DNA from: Lysobacter sp036697405
GTDB taxonomy: Bacteria; Pseudomonadota; Gammaproteobacteria; Xanthomonadales; Xanthomonadaceae
Reading direction: 5' to 3'
NCBI RefSeq assembly: GCF_036697405.1
Contig: NZ_JBAHWA010000006.1
Coordinates: 195,833-259,832, forward strand
Length of the DNA stretch: 64,000 bases
Every line of letters starts with the position of its first letter. The stretch's first letter is position 1. The notes below the pieces were generated by a model. It made no database searches and had not been told where the DNA came from. It saw only the letters and a list, made by a program, of their open reading frames with translations. Shown in pieces: positions 8,306-16,900 of the stretch. The position numbers and the translations under genes were made by a program.

Positions 8306-9052
8306 ATGGACGACACGGCAGTGCTGGTGGGCGAGGCCTTTTCTCCGTGGACCCTCAAGGCGCGATGGGCGCTGGACCACTGCGGCGTCGGCTACCGCTA
8401 TCGCGAATACACTCCAGGCATCAGCGAGCCCTGGCTGCGCTGGCGCCTGGGCCAATGGCGGCGGCCGGTGTCGGTGCCGGTGCTGCTGACGCGCGAGCGC
8501 GCGATCCAGGGCTCATGGAAGATCGCCGAACACGCGGCGCGGTGCGCGGGCGACGCGCGTCTGGGCGAGTTCGCCGATATCCAAGCATGGGACGACATCA
8601 GCGAGCGCGGTCTGGCCGCCGCCAGGACGCGCGTGGTCCGCGCCGTGCTCGCCGACGGGCGCGCCCTGGACGAGTCGGTGCCGTTCCTGCCGGCCCGCGG
8701 CCGCTTCCTGCTGCGGCCGGTCGCGCGGCGGGTGGCGCGACGCCTGGACCGCAAGTACGCGCACCTGGCCTTTCGCGACGCGCACCGCGACGCCTTGCTC
8801 GAGCTGCGCCAGGGCCTGGCGCGCTCGGGCACGGGCTACGTGCTCAAGCGCTTCGGCTACGCGGACATCACCCTGTCGGTGCTATTGGAAGCAGTGGTGC
8901 CGACCTCCGGCCCCGAAGCCCTGGGCCCCGCGCAGCGCGCGTGCTGGCACGACGCGGCGCTGGCCCGGGAATTCCGCGATCTGCTCGACTGGCGGGCCGG
9001 CTTGCATCGCATGCATGGCGTGCACGCATCGCGATCCGAGGCGTCGGGCTGA
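8306..9052 (+). CDS. glutathione S-transferase-like protein
   Basis: A 248-residue protein. The first 80 residues look like the thioredoxin-fold N-terminal GST domain (GEAFSPWTLKARWALDHCGV, then SVPVLL and IQGSWKIAEH, the cis-Pro and gamma-glutamyl-binding regions). An all-helical C-terminal half follows. Members conjugate glutathione to electrophiles or reduce disulphides; no substrate can be named. It runs divergently from the BlaI-type repressor gene, starting 68 nt away. Confidence 0.7.
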   Translation: MDDTAVLVGEAFSPWTLKARWALDHCGVGYRYREYTPGISEPWLRWRLGQWRRPVSVPVLLTRERAIQGSWKIAEHAARCAGDARLGEFADIQAWDDISERGLAAARTRVVRAVLADGRALDESVPFLPARGRFLLRPVARRVARRLDRKYAHLAFRDAHRDALLELRQGLARSGTGYVLKRFGYADITLSVLLEAVVPTSGPEALGPAQRACWHDAALAREFRDLLDWRAGLHRMHGVHASRSEASG

Positions 9053-9083
9053 ATCATCGCCGCGCCCGAACCAGGAGGACTTC

Positions 9084-9464
9084 ATGAAACGCACATGGAC
9101 GATCATCGGCGTCGCCGACGTGGCTTCCAGTTTCCGCTGGTACCAATCCCTGCTGGGGCTGCCGGCGACGGCGCCCGCGCACAGCTATTTCGGCCAGATC
9201 CTCGACAGCGACGGCACGGTGCTGCTGTGCCTGCACGCCTGGGGCTCGCACGAGCATCCCAGCCTGACCAGCCCCGAGCAGGCCACGCCGGGCAACGGTC
9301 TGCTGCTGTTCTTTCGCGTCGACGATTTCGCTCAGGCGCTGCTGCGCGCACGGGCACTGGTGCCGACACTGGCGGAGGAACCGAACGTGAATCCGAACAC
9401 CGGCACCGAAGAGTTCGCCCTGCGCGATCCCGACGGCTACTACGTCATGGTCAGCGCGCTCTAG
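9084..9464 (+). CDS. VOC family protein (glyoxalase/bleomycin-resistance fold)
   Basis: A 126-residue single-domain protein of the vicinal oxygen chelate superfamily. It starts with IIGVADVASSFRWYQSLLGL, the canonical first beta-alpha unit, and ends with FALRDPDGYYVMVS, the canonical last strand. Such proteins are small metal-dependent lyases or dioxygenases, or binders of toxic small molecules. ATG 9084 has AGGAGGA at 9072-9078. It follows the GST gene with a 31-nt gap, suggesting a small detoxification operon. Confidence 0.85.
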   Translation: MKRTWTIIGVADVASSFRWYQSLLGLPATAPAHSYFGQILDSDGTVLLCLHAWGSHEHPSLTSPEQATPGNGLLLFFRVDDFAQALLRARALVPTLAEEPNVNPNTGTEEFALRDPDGYYVMVSAL

Positions 9465-9560
9465 CGCTCTACGGTCGGCGAGCGCGGCATTCGATCCGCG
9501 CTGCACTTCCGGCTTGCGTTCGACTTCGAGCTTATGCGCAGGCGAGCGCGCCGCCCCGGC

Positions 9561-10004
9561 TCACTCCAAAGGCGCGGACAGCGCATCGCGCAAGCGCTGC
9601 ACCTGCCGATTCAGCGCGCCCAACTCCTGCGCGCTCATGCCCGAGCGCTGGCCCAGGGTCTCGGCCAGGCATCGGGTCTTGGCGCGCAGTTCGCGGCCGG
9701 CCGCGGTCAGGCGCACGTGCACCTGGCGCTCGTCCTGCGCGCTGCGTTGCCGCTCCACCAGGCCGGCCAGCTCCAAGCGCTTGACCAGCGGCGTGATGGT
9801 GCTCGGCTCCAGCGCCAGGCGCGTGCCGATCGCGCCGACGGTGAGCCCGTCGCTCTCCCACAGCGCGCTCAGGACCAGGTACTGCGGGTAGGTCAGCCCC
9901 AGCGCATCCAGCAGCGGCTTGTAGGCGCGGTTGATCGCGATGCCGGCGCCGTACAGGGCGAAGCAGAGCTGTTCGTCGAGCGGGAAGGGGGCCTTGCTGG
10001 CCAT
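9561..10004 (-). CDS. MarR family regulator, OhrR-like thiol sensor
   Basis: A 147-residue MarR winged-helix protein. The N-terminus LDEQLCFALYGAG places a cysteine (Cys14) where OhrR-type regulators have the peroxide-sensing Cys; Cys112 is a possible partner for a disulphide, as in two-Cys OhrR proteins. The DNA-binding core reads ALEPSTITPLVKRLE with the wing DERQVHVRLT. The usual partner ohr gene is not here; instead a secreted alpha/beta hydrolase is divergent. Three copies of TTATCRCGATAA-type dyads in the 158-nt shared region are its likely operators, one of them inside its own promoter region, implying autoregulation. Confidence 0.8.
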   Translation of the reverse strand: MASKAPFPLDEQLCFALYGAGIAINRAYKPLLDALGLTYPQYLVLSALWESDGLTVGAIGTRLALEPSTITPLVKRLELAGLVERQRSAQDERQVHVRLTAAGRELRAKTRCLAETLGQRSGMSAQELGALNRQVQRLRDALSAPLE

Positions 10005-10052
10005 GGCGATGTCCTCGATGCCTGTTTGGTCAATGACTTAGCGCGAATAATA

Positions 10053-10064
10053 TTATCACGATAA
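10053..10064. promoter_or_regulatory. MarR-type operator, copy 1 (TTATCACGATAA)
   Basis: A near-perfect 12-bp dyad, one mismatch from the copies at 10106 and 10121. It falls between plausible -35 (TGTCAA) and -10 (TAATAT) elements of the minus-strand regulator gene, a position suited to autorepression. Confidence 0.6.
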
Positions 10065-10072
10065 AAAATATC

Positions 10073-10100
10073 TTGACATGCAGTTGGCGGGGTGTAGTCT
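10073..10100 (+). promoter_or_regulatory. putative sigma-70 promoter of the secreted hydrolase gene
   Basis: TTGACA at 10073-10078, a 16-bp spacer and TAGTCT at 10095-10100. The -35 is perfect and the -10 weak. The operator copies 2 and 3 follow directly, where bound repressor would block the start site. Confidence 0.5.
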
Positions 10101-10105
10101 AATTC

Positions 10106-10132
10106 TTATCGCGATAAATGATATCGCGATAT
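10106..10132. promoter_or_regulatory. MarR-type operators, copies 2 and 3
   Basis: TTATCGCGATAA (10106-10117) and ATATCGCGATAT (10121-10132) are both perfect 12-bp palindromes sharing the core TATCGCGATA, with centres 15 bp apart. They lie just downstream of the putative -10 of the hydrolase gene. Confidence 0.65.
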
Positions 10133-10162
10133 TCATACCTCAAGCCCCCAGGAGTAGACCCC

Positions 10163-10954
10163 ATGAACACCTCGCGTCCCCGCGTTTCGTCCGCCCTGCT
10201 CGCCCTGGCCCTGTCTGCGGCCCTCTCCACCGCCTCGGCGGCCGAGCCGGCCGCCGTCGCCGAACCGGCCCCGGCCACCACTGTGGTGCTGGTGCACGGC
10301 GCCTTCGCCGACGGCTCGTCCTGGAACAAGGTGATCCCGCTGCTGCAGGCCAAGGGCCTCAAGGCCGTCGCGGTGCAGAACCCGCTGAGTTCGCTGGAAG
10401 ACGACGTCGCCGCGACCAACCGCGTCATCGACGCGCAGACCGGTCCGGTCGTGCTGGTCGGCCATTCCTGGGCCGGCACCGTGATCACCCAGGCCGGCGG
10501 CCACGACAAGGTCAAGTCGCTGGTCTACGTCGCCTCGTTCGCGCCCTCGCTGGGCGAGACCTCGGTCGACGGCACCCAGGCCTTCCCGGCCAGCCCCGGC
10601 CTGGCCCGTGTCATCCAGGACGCCGACGGCTACCTGACGCTGCCGGCGGATGCGGTGGCCAAGGATTTCGCCCAGGACGTCAGCGCCCAGGAAGCCAACC
10701 TGATCGCGGCCACCCAAGGCCCGGTGCGCGCCGCCAACTTCGCTCAGAAGGTGACCGTCGCCGCCTGGACCGCGAAGCCCTCCTGGTACATCGTCGCCGC
10801 CCAGGACCGCATGATCGACCCGGGCGCGCAGCGCGCGCTGGCCAAGAAGCTCAAGGCCAAGACCACGGTGCTGCCGACCAGCCATGTGCCGATGGCCTCG
10901 GATCCGGAAGCGGTGGCGGACGTGATCGCGGACGCGGCGCGCGCGGCCAAGTAA
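10163..10954 (+). CDS. secreted alpha/beta fold hydrolase under MarR-type control
   Basis: A 263-residue protein with a signal peptide (ALLALALSAALSTASAAE). The mature part is a compact alpha/beta hydrolase: VLVHGAFADGSSW (oxyanion loop), nucleophile elbow GHSWAG, acid in AAQDRMIDP and His in TSHVPMAS. This small-esterase type is common next to MarR or TetR regulators in proteobacteria, and the natural substrate is usually unknown. ATG 10163 is preceded by AGGAG at 10150-10154. An upstream in-frame ATG at 10118 overlaps the operators and has no ribosome-binding site. It is divergent from the OhrR-like regulator and probably repressed by it. Confidence 0.85.
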   Translation: MNTSRPRVSSALLALALSAALSTASAAEPAAVAEPAPATTVVLVHGAFADGSSWNKVIPLLQAKGLKAVAVQNPLSSLEDDVAATNRVIDAQTGPVVLVGHSWAGTVITQAGGHDKVKSLVYVASFAPSLGETSVDGTQAFPASPGLARVIQDADGYLTLPADAVAKDFAQDVSAQEANLIAATQGPVRAANFAQKVTVAAWTAKPSWYIVAAQDRMIDPGAQRALAKKLKAKTTVLPTSHVPMASDPEAVADVIADAARAAK

Positions 10955-10985
10955 GCGGTAGCGCGCAACACACAGATGTGGCGAT

Positions 10986-11022
10986 CGCCGGGAGTCCGTC
11001 TCTTCGAGATGGGCTCCCGGCG
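10986..11022. other. hairpin downstream of the hydrolase gene
   Basis: Nine-base perfect arms CGCCGGGAG / CTCCCGGCG around a 19-nt loop that can pair further. No T-tract follows, so termination is only possible. Confidence 0.35.
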
Positions 11023-11133
11023 AATCGTTATGGGCGCGCGTGATGCGTAGCGACCGGCGCAGTCTCCAACGGCGAATGCCTGTTCCCGGGCCGAAGCGAA
11101 CATAATGCGAGAGCCCTCGCATCCCGTCCTGCA

Positions 11134-12072
11134 ATGATCGCCTCAACCCTGGTTCGCTCGCTCGAAATCGACGCAGCCTCGCATCCCCGAGGCCAGCCGC
11201 ACATCAGCTCCGCCAGCGGCCTGGCGATCGCCGGCGACTGGTTCTACATCGTCGCCGACGACGAGAATCACCTGATCGCATTGCCGAGCGCCGACGTGGA
11301 GTCCGGGGCCTTGCGGATGCTGCCCCTGCTGGCGGCGCGGCTGCCGACGGATCCGGCGGAGCGAAAGCGCCGGAAGCGGGATCTGGAGGCGCTGTTCCAG
11401 GTGCCGGGAGACCAAGGCCGCCCACCGATGCTGATCGCCTGGGGCTCCGGCTCGCGCGCGCAGCGCGACTTCGCCTATGTCCTCGATCTAGGCGCGAACG
11501 GTGGCCTTGGCGGCGCCGCGCGAGCGGTGTCCCTGACGCGTCTGCACGAGGCGCTGCGCGGCCATGTCGCAGAGTTGAACATCGAGGCCGGGCTGGTGCA
11601 GGGCGGTGGCTTGTACTTGTTCAGCCGGGCCAACCGGAGCGCGCCGGTGAACGGATGCTTTCGCCTCGACCTGGCCCCGGCGATCGATTTCCTGCTGGCC
11701 GACGAGGGCGAGGCGGAGGTGCCGCCGGTCCGTTTCACCGAACTCGACCTGGGCCGAATGGGCGACGTGCCTATCGGCATCACCGATGCGACTCCCCTCG
11801 CGGAAGGCGGCTGGCTGCTCAGCGCCGTGGCGGAAAATACCTCGAACGCCTACGACGACGGCCGATGCGCCGGGGCCGTGCTGGTCGCCTGCGACCCCGA
11901 CGGGGAAGTGACCTGGACGGGCCGACTCGATGGCGGCTTCAAAGTCGAAGGCCTCGCTTTCGATCAGCGAGGCACGCTCTGGCTGACGACCGATGCCGAC
12001 GACCCCGGTGTGGCGTCGGGGCTGCGCCGTCTGCGATGGCCTCCGCTCGGGTATCGCCCGCAGGCGCGATAG
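11134..12072 (+). CDS. DUF6929-like protein, probable beta-propeller
   Basis: A 312-residue protein without signal peptide or membrane segment. It has repeated beta-strand blocks such as GLAIAGDWFYIVADDENHL, GGLYLFSRANR and GLAFDQRGTLWLTTDADD, the rhythm of a propeller (SMP-30/gluconolactonase-like). I recognise it only as resembling the uncharacterised DUF6929 group and no catalytic residues can be assigned. The start ATG 11134 has a GAGAGC/TGCAATG context but no strong ribosome-binding site. It stands alone between the hydrolase and the convergent HIT gene. Confidence 0.65.
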   Translation: MIASTLVRSLEIDAASHPRGQPHISSASGLAIAGDWFYIVADDENHLIALPSADVESGALRMLPLLAARLPTDPAERKRRKRDLEALFQVPGDQGRPPMLIAWGSGSRAQRDFAYVLDLGANGGLGGAARAVSLTRLHEALRGHVAELNIEAGLVQGGGLYLFSRANRSAPVNGCFRLDLAPAIDFLLADEGEAEVPPVRFTELDLGRMGDVPIGITDATPLAEGGWLLSAVAENTSNAYDDGRCAGAVLVACDPDGEVTWTGRLDGGFKVEGLAFDQRGTLWLTTDADDPGVASGLRRLRWPPLGYRPQAR

Positions 12073-12314
12073 CGGTCGTTCGACGAACGCTCAACGCTGC
12101 CGTGCCGTGCCGTGCTGCGCGTTCCGATTTTTCGCAGCGAGCGCGATCGCTGCGCGCGGGGTGAAATCGGTGGCTGCCGGTTCGGTCACGCTCCACGCAA
12201 TCGCACCAGGTCCGGGCCCTGCGCCGCTTCACGCCGGAGCGCCTGGTCGACCGCATGCTGCGCAAGGTCGACGAGTTCCGTCGACCGAGCGGACGAGCTT
12301 CGCAGCAAACCCGG

Positions 12315-12830
12315 CTATTCCGGCAGATTCGAACGGATCAGCTCCGCGGTCGCGGTAAGTTGCCTGGCCGGCACTCGAACCCGCTGCCGCCGCTGCGCAT
12401 CTCCGCCTGGATCGTGCGAGGTGCCCTTTTGGCGTCCGGCGCCATCGAACGCGGCCAGTTGCGGCGGCCCTATGCCCCAATCGCTGCCCTTCTGCCGGGG
12501 CACGACGTGGAAATGGAAGTGCGGCGTTTCCTGCCCGCTGTAGACCCCGTTGTTCTGAAACGTGAGTATTCCCAGGGGCCGATACGCCCCGACCAGCGCC
12601 TGCGCGACCCGCTTGGCCGAGGCCATGACGGCTCCGCATTCGTGTTCGGAAAGATCCAGCAGCGTCGCCACATGCCGGCGCGTGATCACGCAGCACTGGC
12701 CGAGTTCGAATTGCCAGGGATTGACCACGGTGAGCGTGTGTTCGCTTTCCTCCACCACCGCCCACCGTTCTTCGCGCCCGGCCATTCCCTCGCAAAGGTC
12801 GCAAGGATCTCTTATGGGAAGTTCGATCAA
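12315..12830 (-). CDS. HIT family nucleotide hydrolase/transferase-like protein
   Basis: A 171-residue protein with the histidine triad HFHFHVVPR at about residues 106-114, the nucleotide-hydrolase signature of the HIT superfamily. The upstream half (WAVVEESEHTLTVVNP, then GQCCVITRRHVATLLDL) matches the HIT fold. The roughly 50 residues after the triad form a variable tail. Such proteins cleave AMP-linked compounds. It is convergent with the propeller gene, with 242 nt between in which nothing was recognised. Confidence 0.85.
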   Translation of the reverse strand: MIELPIRDPCDLCEGMAGREERWAVVEESEHTLTVVNPWQFELGQCCVITRRHVATLLDLSEHECGAVMASAKRVAQALVGAYRPLGILTFQNNGVYSGQETPHFHFHVVPRQKGSDWGIGPPQLAAFDGAGRQKGTSHDPGGDAQRRQRVRVPARQLTATAELIRSNLPE

Positions 12831-13121
12831 TGGCCTTCTCCGATTCGGTCGGCGGCTCGGCGCAGGGACGATTGTAGTGTCCGCTGCGGGTCGAGCGCCG
12901 CAGATTCGCCGGGTCCGATAGCGTCCGGGAGCGGACTAGCGACTTGAACGCTCGTTCGGGTACCGTCCGGAACGCGCCGGCAACATCGGCGCAAGGTTTG
13001 CCTGTTGCCGTTCAAGGCCATCGGCAAGCGGGCGGCGCACAGGATTCGCCATGCCTGCCGTCGCCGGTATTGGGCCGCGTATCATCGACTTCAGGCAGAC
13101 CGACGCGTACACGAGCGCCCA

Positions 13122-13415
13122 ATGGAATCGATAGTGGCGACAGTGAGATCCGAGATATTCGGAAGCAAGAACCACTGGGGCCTCGGCCCCGCCGACGATG
13201 CCCGCGGACGCTTCGCGATAGCCACCGAATGCGACGTGCGGCTGGAGATCCAGGGCACCAGGAAGCAGGGTTACAACCTCGTCATGGCGCCCGAAGGTTT
13301 TTTCACCGCCGACTGCTGGTTCAAGACCAAGCAGGAGGCCCTGGAGTGCGCGCAGGAGTTGTTCGGCGTGGCTGCCGACCACTGGGCGCCGAATCCGGCG
13401 AACGCTCCGGCCTAG
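13122..13415 (+). CDS. small hypothetical protein
   Basis: A 97-residue soluble protein; no family recognised. It contains EIFGSKNHWGLGPADD and a C-terminal helix QEALECAQELFGV, a pattern seen in small alpha+beta proteins. The frame is open back to 13005, but the residues before 13122 are Arg-rich and look like non-coding translation, so the internal ATG is preferred; neither start has a convincing ribosome-binding site. Moderately sure it is real, given an even codon bias over the conserved-looking part. Confidence 0.5.
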   Translation: MESIVATVRSEIFGSKNHWGLGPADDARGRFAIATECDVRLEIQGTRKQGYNLVMAPEGFFTADCWFKTKQEALECAQELFGVAADHWAPNPANAPA

Positions 13416-13609
13416 GCATTCCTCCGACATCCGGGGGCCGTGCGTCGCTTCATGCGCTAGCGCTGGGTCGGCTGTGCGGGTTCGACGAGTTCCGCTGATG
13501 GACGCACGGTCCCGGCCGGTGGCGGGCCAGGCGCGCAGGTCTGCCGTGGCGTGGTGGATGAAAAACCCGGCACCGCCGCCTTTCGCGCCAGCGGCGAGGC
13601 CGCCCCAGT

Positions 13610-13626
13610 TGCACTAAGATGGTGCA
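13610..13626. promoter_or_regulatory. NtrC-binding site abutting the ntrB start codon
   Basis: TGCACTAAGATGGTGCA matches the enteric NtrC consensus TGCACY-N5-GGTGCA exactly and extends by one T/A pair on each side. It ends one base before the ATG at 13627, so bound NtrC would lie on the translation start region of its own operon, suiting autorepression. Confidence 0.8.
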
Positions 13627-14688
13627 ATGCCCCCCGATTCCGCCCCCGCGCCGGCCCTGGACAGCCTCACCACGCCGCTGGCCTGGAGCGATGCCGGCGG
13701 GGCGATCCTGGGCTGCAATGCGGCGTTCTCGCGCTGGCTCGGGGTCAGCGCGCGGCGCCTGCCGGGCTGGCCGTTGGCCGGCCTGGACGCGGGCGACGGG
13801 CGCCTGGTCGCGGCCCTGGCACGCACCACGATGGACGAGTCGCTGCGCCTGCGCCGCACGCGCCTGCGCTACGCCGACGGCGAGGAGCGCTTCGCCGATC
13901 TGTGGCTGAGCCGGCTCGACGACGGCGGTTGGCTGCTGGAGGCGCATCCGGTCGACGAGTTCCCCGGCGACGATCCGGCGCTGTTGCTGCCGTCGGCGCT
14001 GTCGGCCTCGTTGAAGGGCCTGGCGCACGAGTTGCGCAATCCGCTTGCGGGCGTGAAGGGCGCGGCGCAGTTGCTGGCGCGGCGGCTCGATCACGGCAAC
14101 GCCGGCAACGGCGATTCGCGCGAGCTGGTCGGGCTGATCGGCAGCGAGGTCGATCGCCTGACCGCCTTGCTCGATCAGCTGCTGACGCCGGCGCCGCCGC
14201 GCGCGCATGCGGCGCTGAACATCCATGCCGTGCTCGAACGCGTGCTGCGCCTGGCCGAAAGCGAGGCCGGTTGGGCGGTGCGGCTGGTGCGCGACTACGA
14301 CCCCAGCCTGCCCGAGTTCGCCGGCGACGCCGACCGCCTGATGCAGGCAGTGTGGAACCTGGTGCGCAACGCGATCGAGGCCGGCGCCACCCAGGTGACC
14401 CTGCGCACGCGCGCCGAGCACAGCGTGCGCATCGCCGATGTCGCCCACGCGATCGCGCTGCGCCTGGAGATCGCCGACGACGGCCGCGGCGTGCCGGAAG
14501 AGTTGGCCGAGCAGCTGTTCCTGCCGCTGGTGTCCGGCCGCGCCGAAGGCAGCGGCCTGGGCCTGGCGCTGGCGCAGCAGGTCGCGCGTGAGCATCGCGG
14601 TTCGCTGGCCTACCGTTCGCGACCGGGCCATACCGTGTTCACCCTGCTGTTGCCGATGCCGATCGAACCGGAGACCCCGTCCGCATGA
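13627..14688 (+). CDS. glnL: nitrogen regulation sensor kinase NtrB
   Basis: A 353-residue soluble histidine kinase. It has an N-terminal PAS-like domain (residues about 10-110), an H-box LAHELRNPLAGVKGAAQ with phospho-acceptor His134, then N-box NLVRNAIEAG, G1 ADDGRGVPEEL and G2 GSGLGLALAQ. NtrB phosphorylates NtrC when nitrogen is limiting and is controlled by PII. ATG 13627 is the only plausible start: an in-frame TAA lies at 13615-13617 and the next ATG would remove most of the PAS domain. The NtrC box occupies the ribosome-binding-site position, so translation may start with little or no leader. Its stop overlaps the ntrC start by 4 nt. Confidence 0.9.
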   Translation: MPPDSAPAPALDSLTTPLAWSDAGGAILGCNAAFSRWLGVSARRLPGWPLAGLDAGDGRLVAALARTTMDESLRLRRTRLRYADGEERFADLWLSRLDDGGWLLEAHPVDEFPGDDPALLLPSALSASLKGLAHELRNPLAGVKGAAQLLARRLDHGNAGNGDSRELVGLIGSEVDRLTALLDQLLTPAPPRAHAALNIHAVLERVLRLAESEAGWAVRLVRDYDPSLPEFAGDADRLMQAVWNLVRNAIEAGATQVTLRTRAEHSVRIADVAHAIALRLEIADDGRGVPEELAEQLFLPLVSGRAEGSGLGLALAQQVAREHRGSLAYRSRPGHTVFTLLLPMPIEPETPSA

Positions 14689-16100
14689 ACGCCACCTCCG
14701 TGCCGGCCCGGGTCTGGGTGGTCGACGACGACCGCAGCGTGCGTTTCGTGCTGGCCACCGCGCTGCGCGAGGCCGGATACGTGGTCGACGGTTTCGAGAA
14801 CGCGCAGGACGTGCTGGACGCGCTGGCCCTGCGCGGCGCGCCCGAGCTGTTGTTCACCGACGTGCGCATGCCCGGCGACGACGGCCTGGTCCTGCTCGAC
14901 AAGCTCAAGGCCGCCGCGCCGCGCTTGCCGGTGATCGTGATGAGCGCCTACACCGACGTGGCCAGCACCGCCGGTGCGTTCCGCGGCGGCGCCCACGAGT
15001 TCCTGTCCAAGCCCTTCGATCTCGACGACGCGGTCGCGCTGGCCGCGCGCGCGCTCGGCGGCGAGGGCGGCGCGCCCGCGCCGGCCGAGGCCGCCGCCGA
15101 TACGGCCGCGGCCGATGCGCTGGTCGGCGACACGCCGGCCATGCGCACCCTGTTCCGCGCGATCGGCCGGCTCGCGCAGGCGCCGCTGTCGGTGCTGATC
15201 ACCGGCGAAACCGGCACCGGCAAGGAACTGGTCGCGCGCGCGCTGCACCGCGAATCGCCGCGCGCGGCGCGGCCGTTCGTGGCGCTCAACACCGCGGCGA
15301 TTCCGGCCGAGCTGCTGGAAAGCGAGCTGTTCGGCCACGAGGCCGGCGCCTTCACCGGCGCCCAGCGCCGCCACATCGGCCGTTTCGAGCAGGCCGACGG
15401 CGGCAGCCTGTTTCTGGACGAGATCGGCGACATGCCGCTGCCGCTGCAGACGCGCTTGCTGCGCGTGCTGGCCGAGGGCGAGTTCTTTCGCGTCGGCGGG
15501 CGCGAGCTGATCCGGGTCGACGTGCGCGTGATCGCCGCCACCCATCAGGACCTGGAGGCGCTGGTCGGCGAGGGCCGCTTCCGCGCCGATCTGCTGCACC
15601 GCCTGGACGTGGTGCGCCTGCGCCTGCCGCCGCTGCGCGAGCGCCGCGCCGACATCGCCCAGCTCGCCGAGCGCTTCCTGGCCGCGGCCGCGGCCAAGTT
15701 CGCGGCCGCGCCCAAACGTTTGTCGAAGGCGGCGCTGGAACGCCTGCAGGCGCACGACTGGCCCGGCAACGTGCGCGAACTGGAGAACGTGTGCTGGCGC
15801 CTGGCCGCGCTGGCGCCCGGCGACAGCATCACCCGCGCCGATCTGGACGAGGTGCTGTCCAGCAGCGCCGGCGCGCGCGGCGACGACGACTGGGACGCGC
15901 GCCTGGCCGCCTGGGCGCGCGCGCAACTGGCCGAAGGCGCGCAGGACATCCATGCGCATGCGCGCGAACGCTTCGACCGCGCGCTGCTGGAAGCCGCGCT
16001 GGAGCACACCGGCGGGCGCCGCACCGAAGCCGCCGCGCGTTTGGGCCTGGGTCGCAACACGCTTACCCGCAAGCTCGGTTCCGGCCGCAAGCGCAGTTAG
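14685..16100 (+). CDS. glnG: nitrogen regulation response regulator NtrC, sigma-54 activator
   Basis: A 471-residue protein with three domains. The receiver (residues 1-120) has the phospho-acceptor Asp in LLFTDVRMPG. The AAA+ sigma-54 interaction domain has Walker A GETGTGKE, the GAFTGA loop and Walker B LFLDEIGD. The Fis-type HTH at the C-terminus reads TEAAARLGLGRNTLTRKL. It activates sigma-54 promoters of nitrogen-assimilation genes. The receiver-AAA linker is Ala/Glu-rich. The ATGA overlap with ntrB couples their translation; glnA is not in the window. Confidence 0.93.
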   Translation: MNATSVPARVWVVDDDRSVRFVLATALREAGYVVDGFENAQDVLDALALRGAPELLFTDVRMPGDDGLVLLDKLKAAAPRLPVIVMSAYTDVASTAGAFRGGAHEFLSKPFDLDDAVALAARALGGEGGAPAPAEAAADTAAADALVGDTPAMRTLFRAIGRLAQAPLSVLITGETGTGKELVARALHRESPRAARPFVALNTAAIPAELLESELFGHEAGAFTGAQRRHIGRFEQADGGSLFLDEIGDMPLPLQTRLLRVLAEGEFFRVGGRELIRVDVRVIAATHQDLEALVGEGRFRADLLHRLDVVRLRLPPLRERRADIAQLAERFLAAAAAKFAAAPKRLSKAALERLQAHDWPGNVRELENVCWRLAALAPGDSITRADLDEVLSSSAGARGDDDWDARLAAWARAQLAEGAQDIHAHARERFDRALLEAALEHTGGRRTEAAARLGLGRNTLTRKLGSGRKRS

Positions 16101-16191
16101 TTTCACCGTCGCTGAACCGGCTTCGCGCTAGCGTGCCGACGTCGCCGTCCCTATTCGCTTTCCTACGCTCGCACCGCACACAGGAGCCGTC

Positions 16192-16761
16192 ATGAACACC
16201 GCCGCCCGCACCGCCCTGATCGCCGTCACCGCCGTGGTCCTGACCGCCTGCGGCTCGGCGCCGAAGAAGGCCGCGCCGCCGCCGGCGCCCAAGCCGGTGT
16301 CCACCGCGCAGTCCGGTCAGGCCATCCTGGCCTCGGCCTCGGGCAGCCTGGTCAGCGGCAAGCTGCGGATCGTGCCGACCGCCGACGGCGTGCGCCTCAC
16401 CGGTGTGATCGGCGGCTTCGCGCCGGGCAGCGTGCACGCGATCCATATCCACGAGAAAGGCGATTGCAGTACGGTCGACGCCAGCAGCGCCGGCGGCCAC
16501 TTCAATCCGGGCATGAGCGCGCACGGCAAGGTCGACAGCGGCAGCCACCACGGCGGCGACATGGACAACCTGGTCGCCGATGCCGAGGGCGTGGCCAAGG
16601 TCGATGTGCATGCGCGCGCCGTGACCCTGGGCGGCGGCGCCGGCAACGACGTCGCCGGCCGCGCGGTGGTGGTGCACGCGGCGCCCGACGACTACGTGAG
16701 CCAGCCGGCCGGCAACGCCGGCGCGCGCGTGGCCTGCGGCGTGATTTCGGTGTCGCACTGA
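16192..16761 (+). CDS. sodC: periplasmic Cu/Zn superoxide dismutase, lipoprotein
   Basis: A 189-residue protein with a lipoprotein signal ending in the lipobox LTAC (Cys20), followed by a Lys/Ala/Pro-rich linker to about residue 40, so the enzyme is probably membrane-tethered. The catalytic domain has the copper ligands in HAIHIHEKGDC, the zinc-loop residues in GGHFNPGMSAHG and HHGGD, and the final VVVHAAPDDY. It converts superoxide to peroxide in the periplasm. ATG 16192 follows AGGAG at 16180-16184. It stands alone, about 90 nt after ntrC. Confidence 0.92.
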   Translation: MNTAARTALIAVTAVVLTACGSAPKKAAPPPAPKPVSTAQSGQAILASASGSLVSGKLRIVPTADGVRLTGVIGGFAPGSVHAIHIHEKGDCSTVDASSAGGHFNPGMSAHGKVDSGSHHGGDMDNLVADAEGVAKVDVHARAVTLGGGAGNDVAGRAVVVHAAPDDYVSQPAGNAGARVACGVISVSH

Positions 16762-16900
16762 AATCGACCGGGCTCCGCGGCGGCGCGCGGCTCGCGCGCG
16801 CCACCGCGGCGCATCGTGCAGCGGCTCGTCGACGCCGCGACGCCACGCGCAAGCGCCGGCCGCGACTATCCTGTTCCTTCTCTACGAGCCGACCCGTCCC

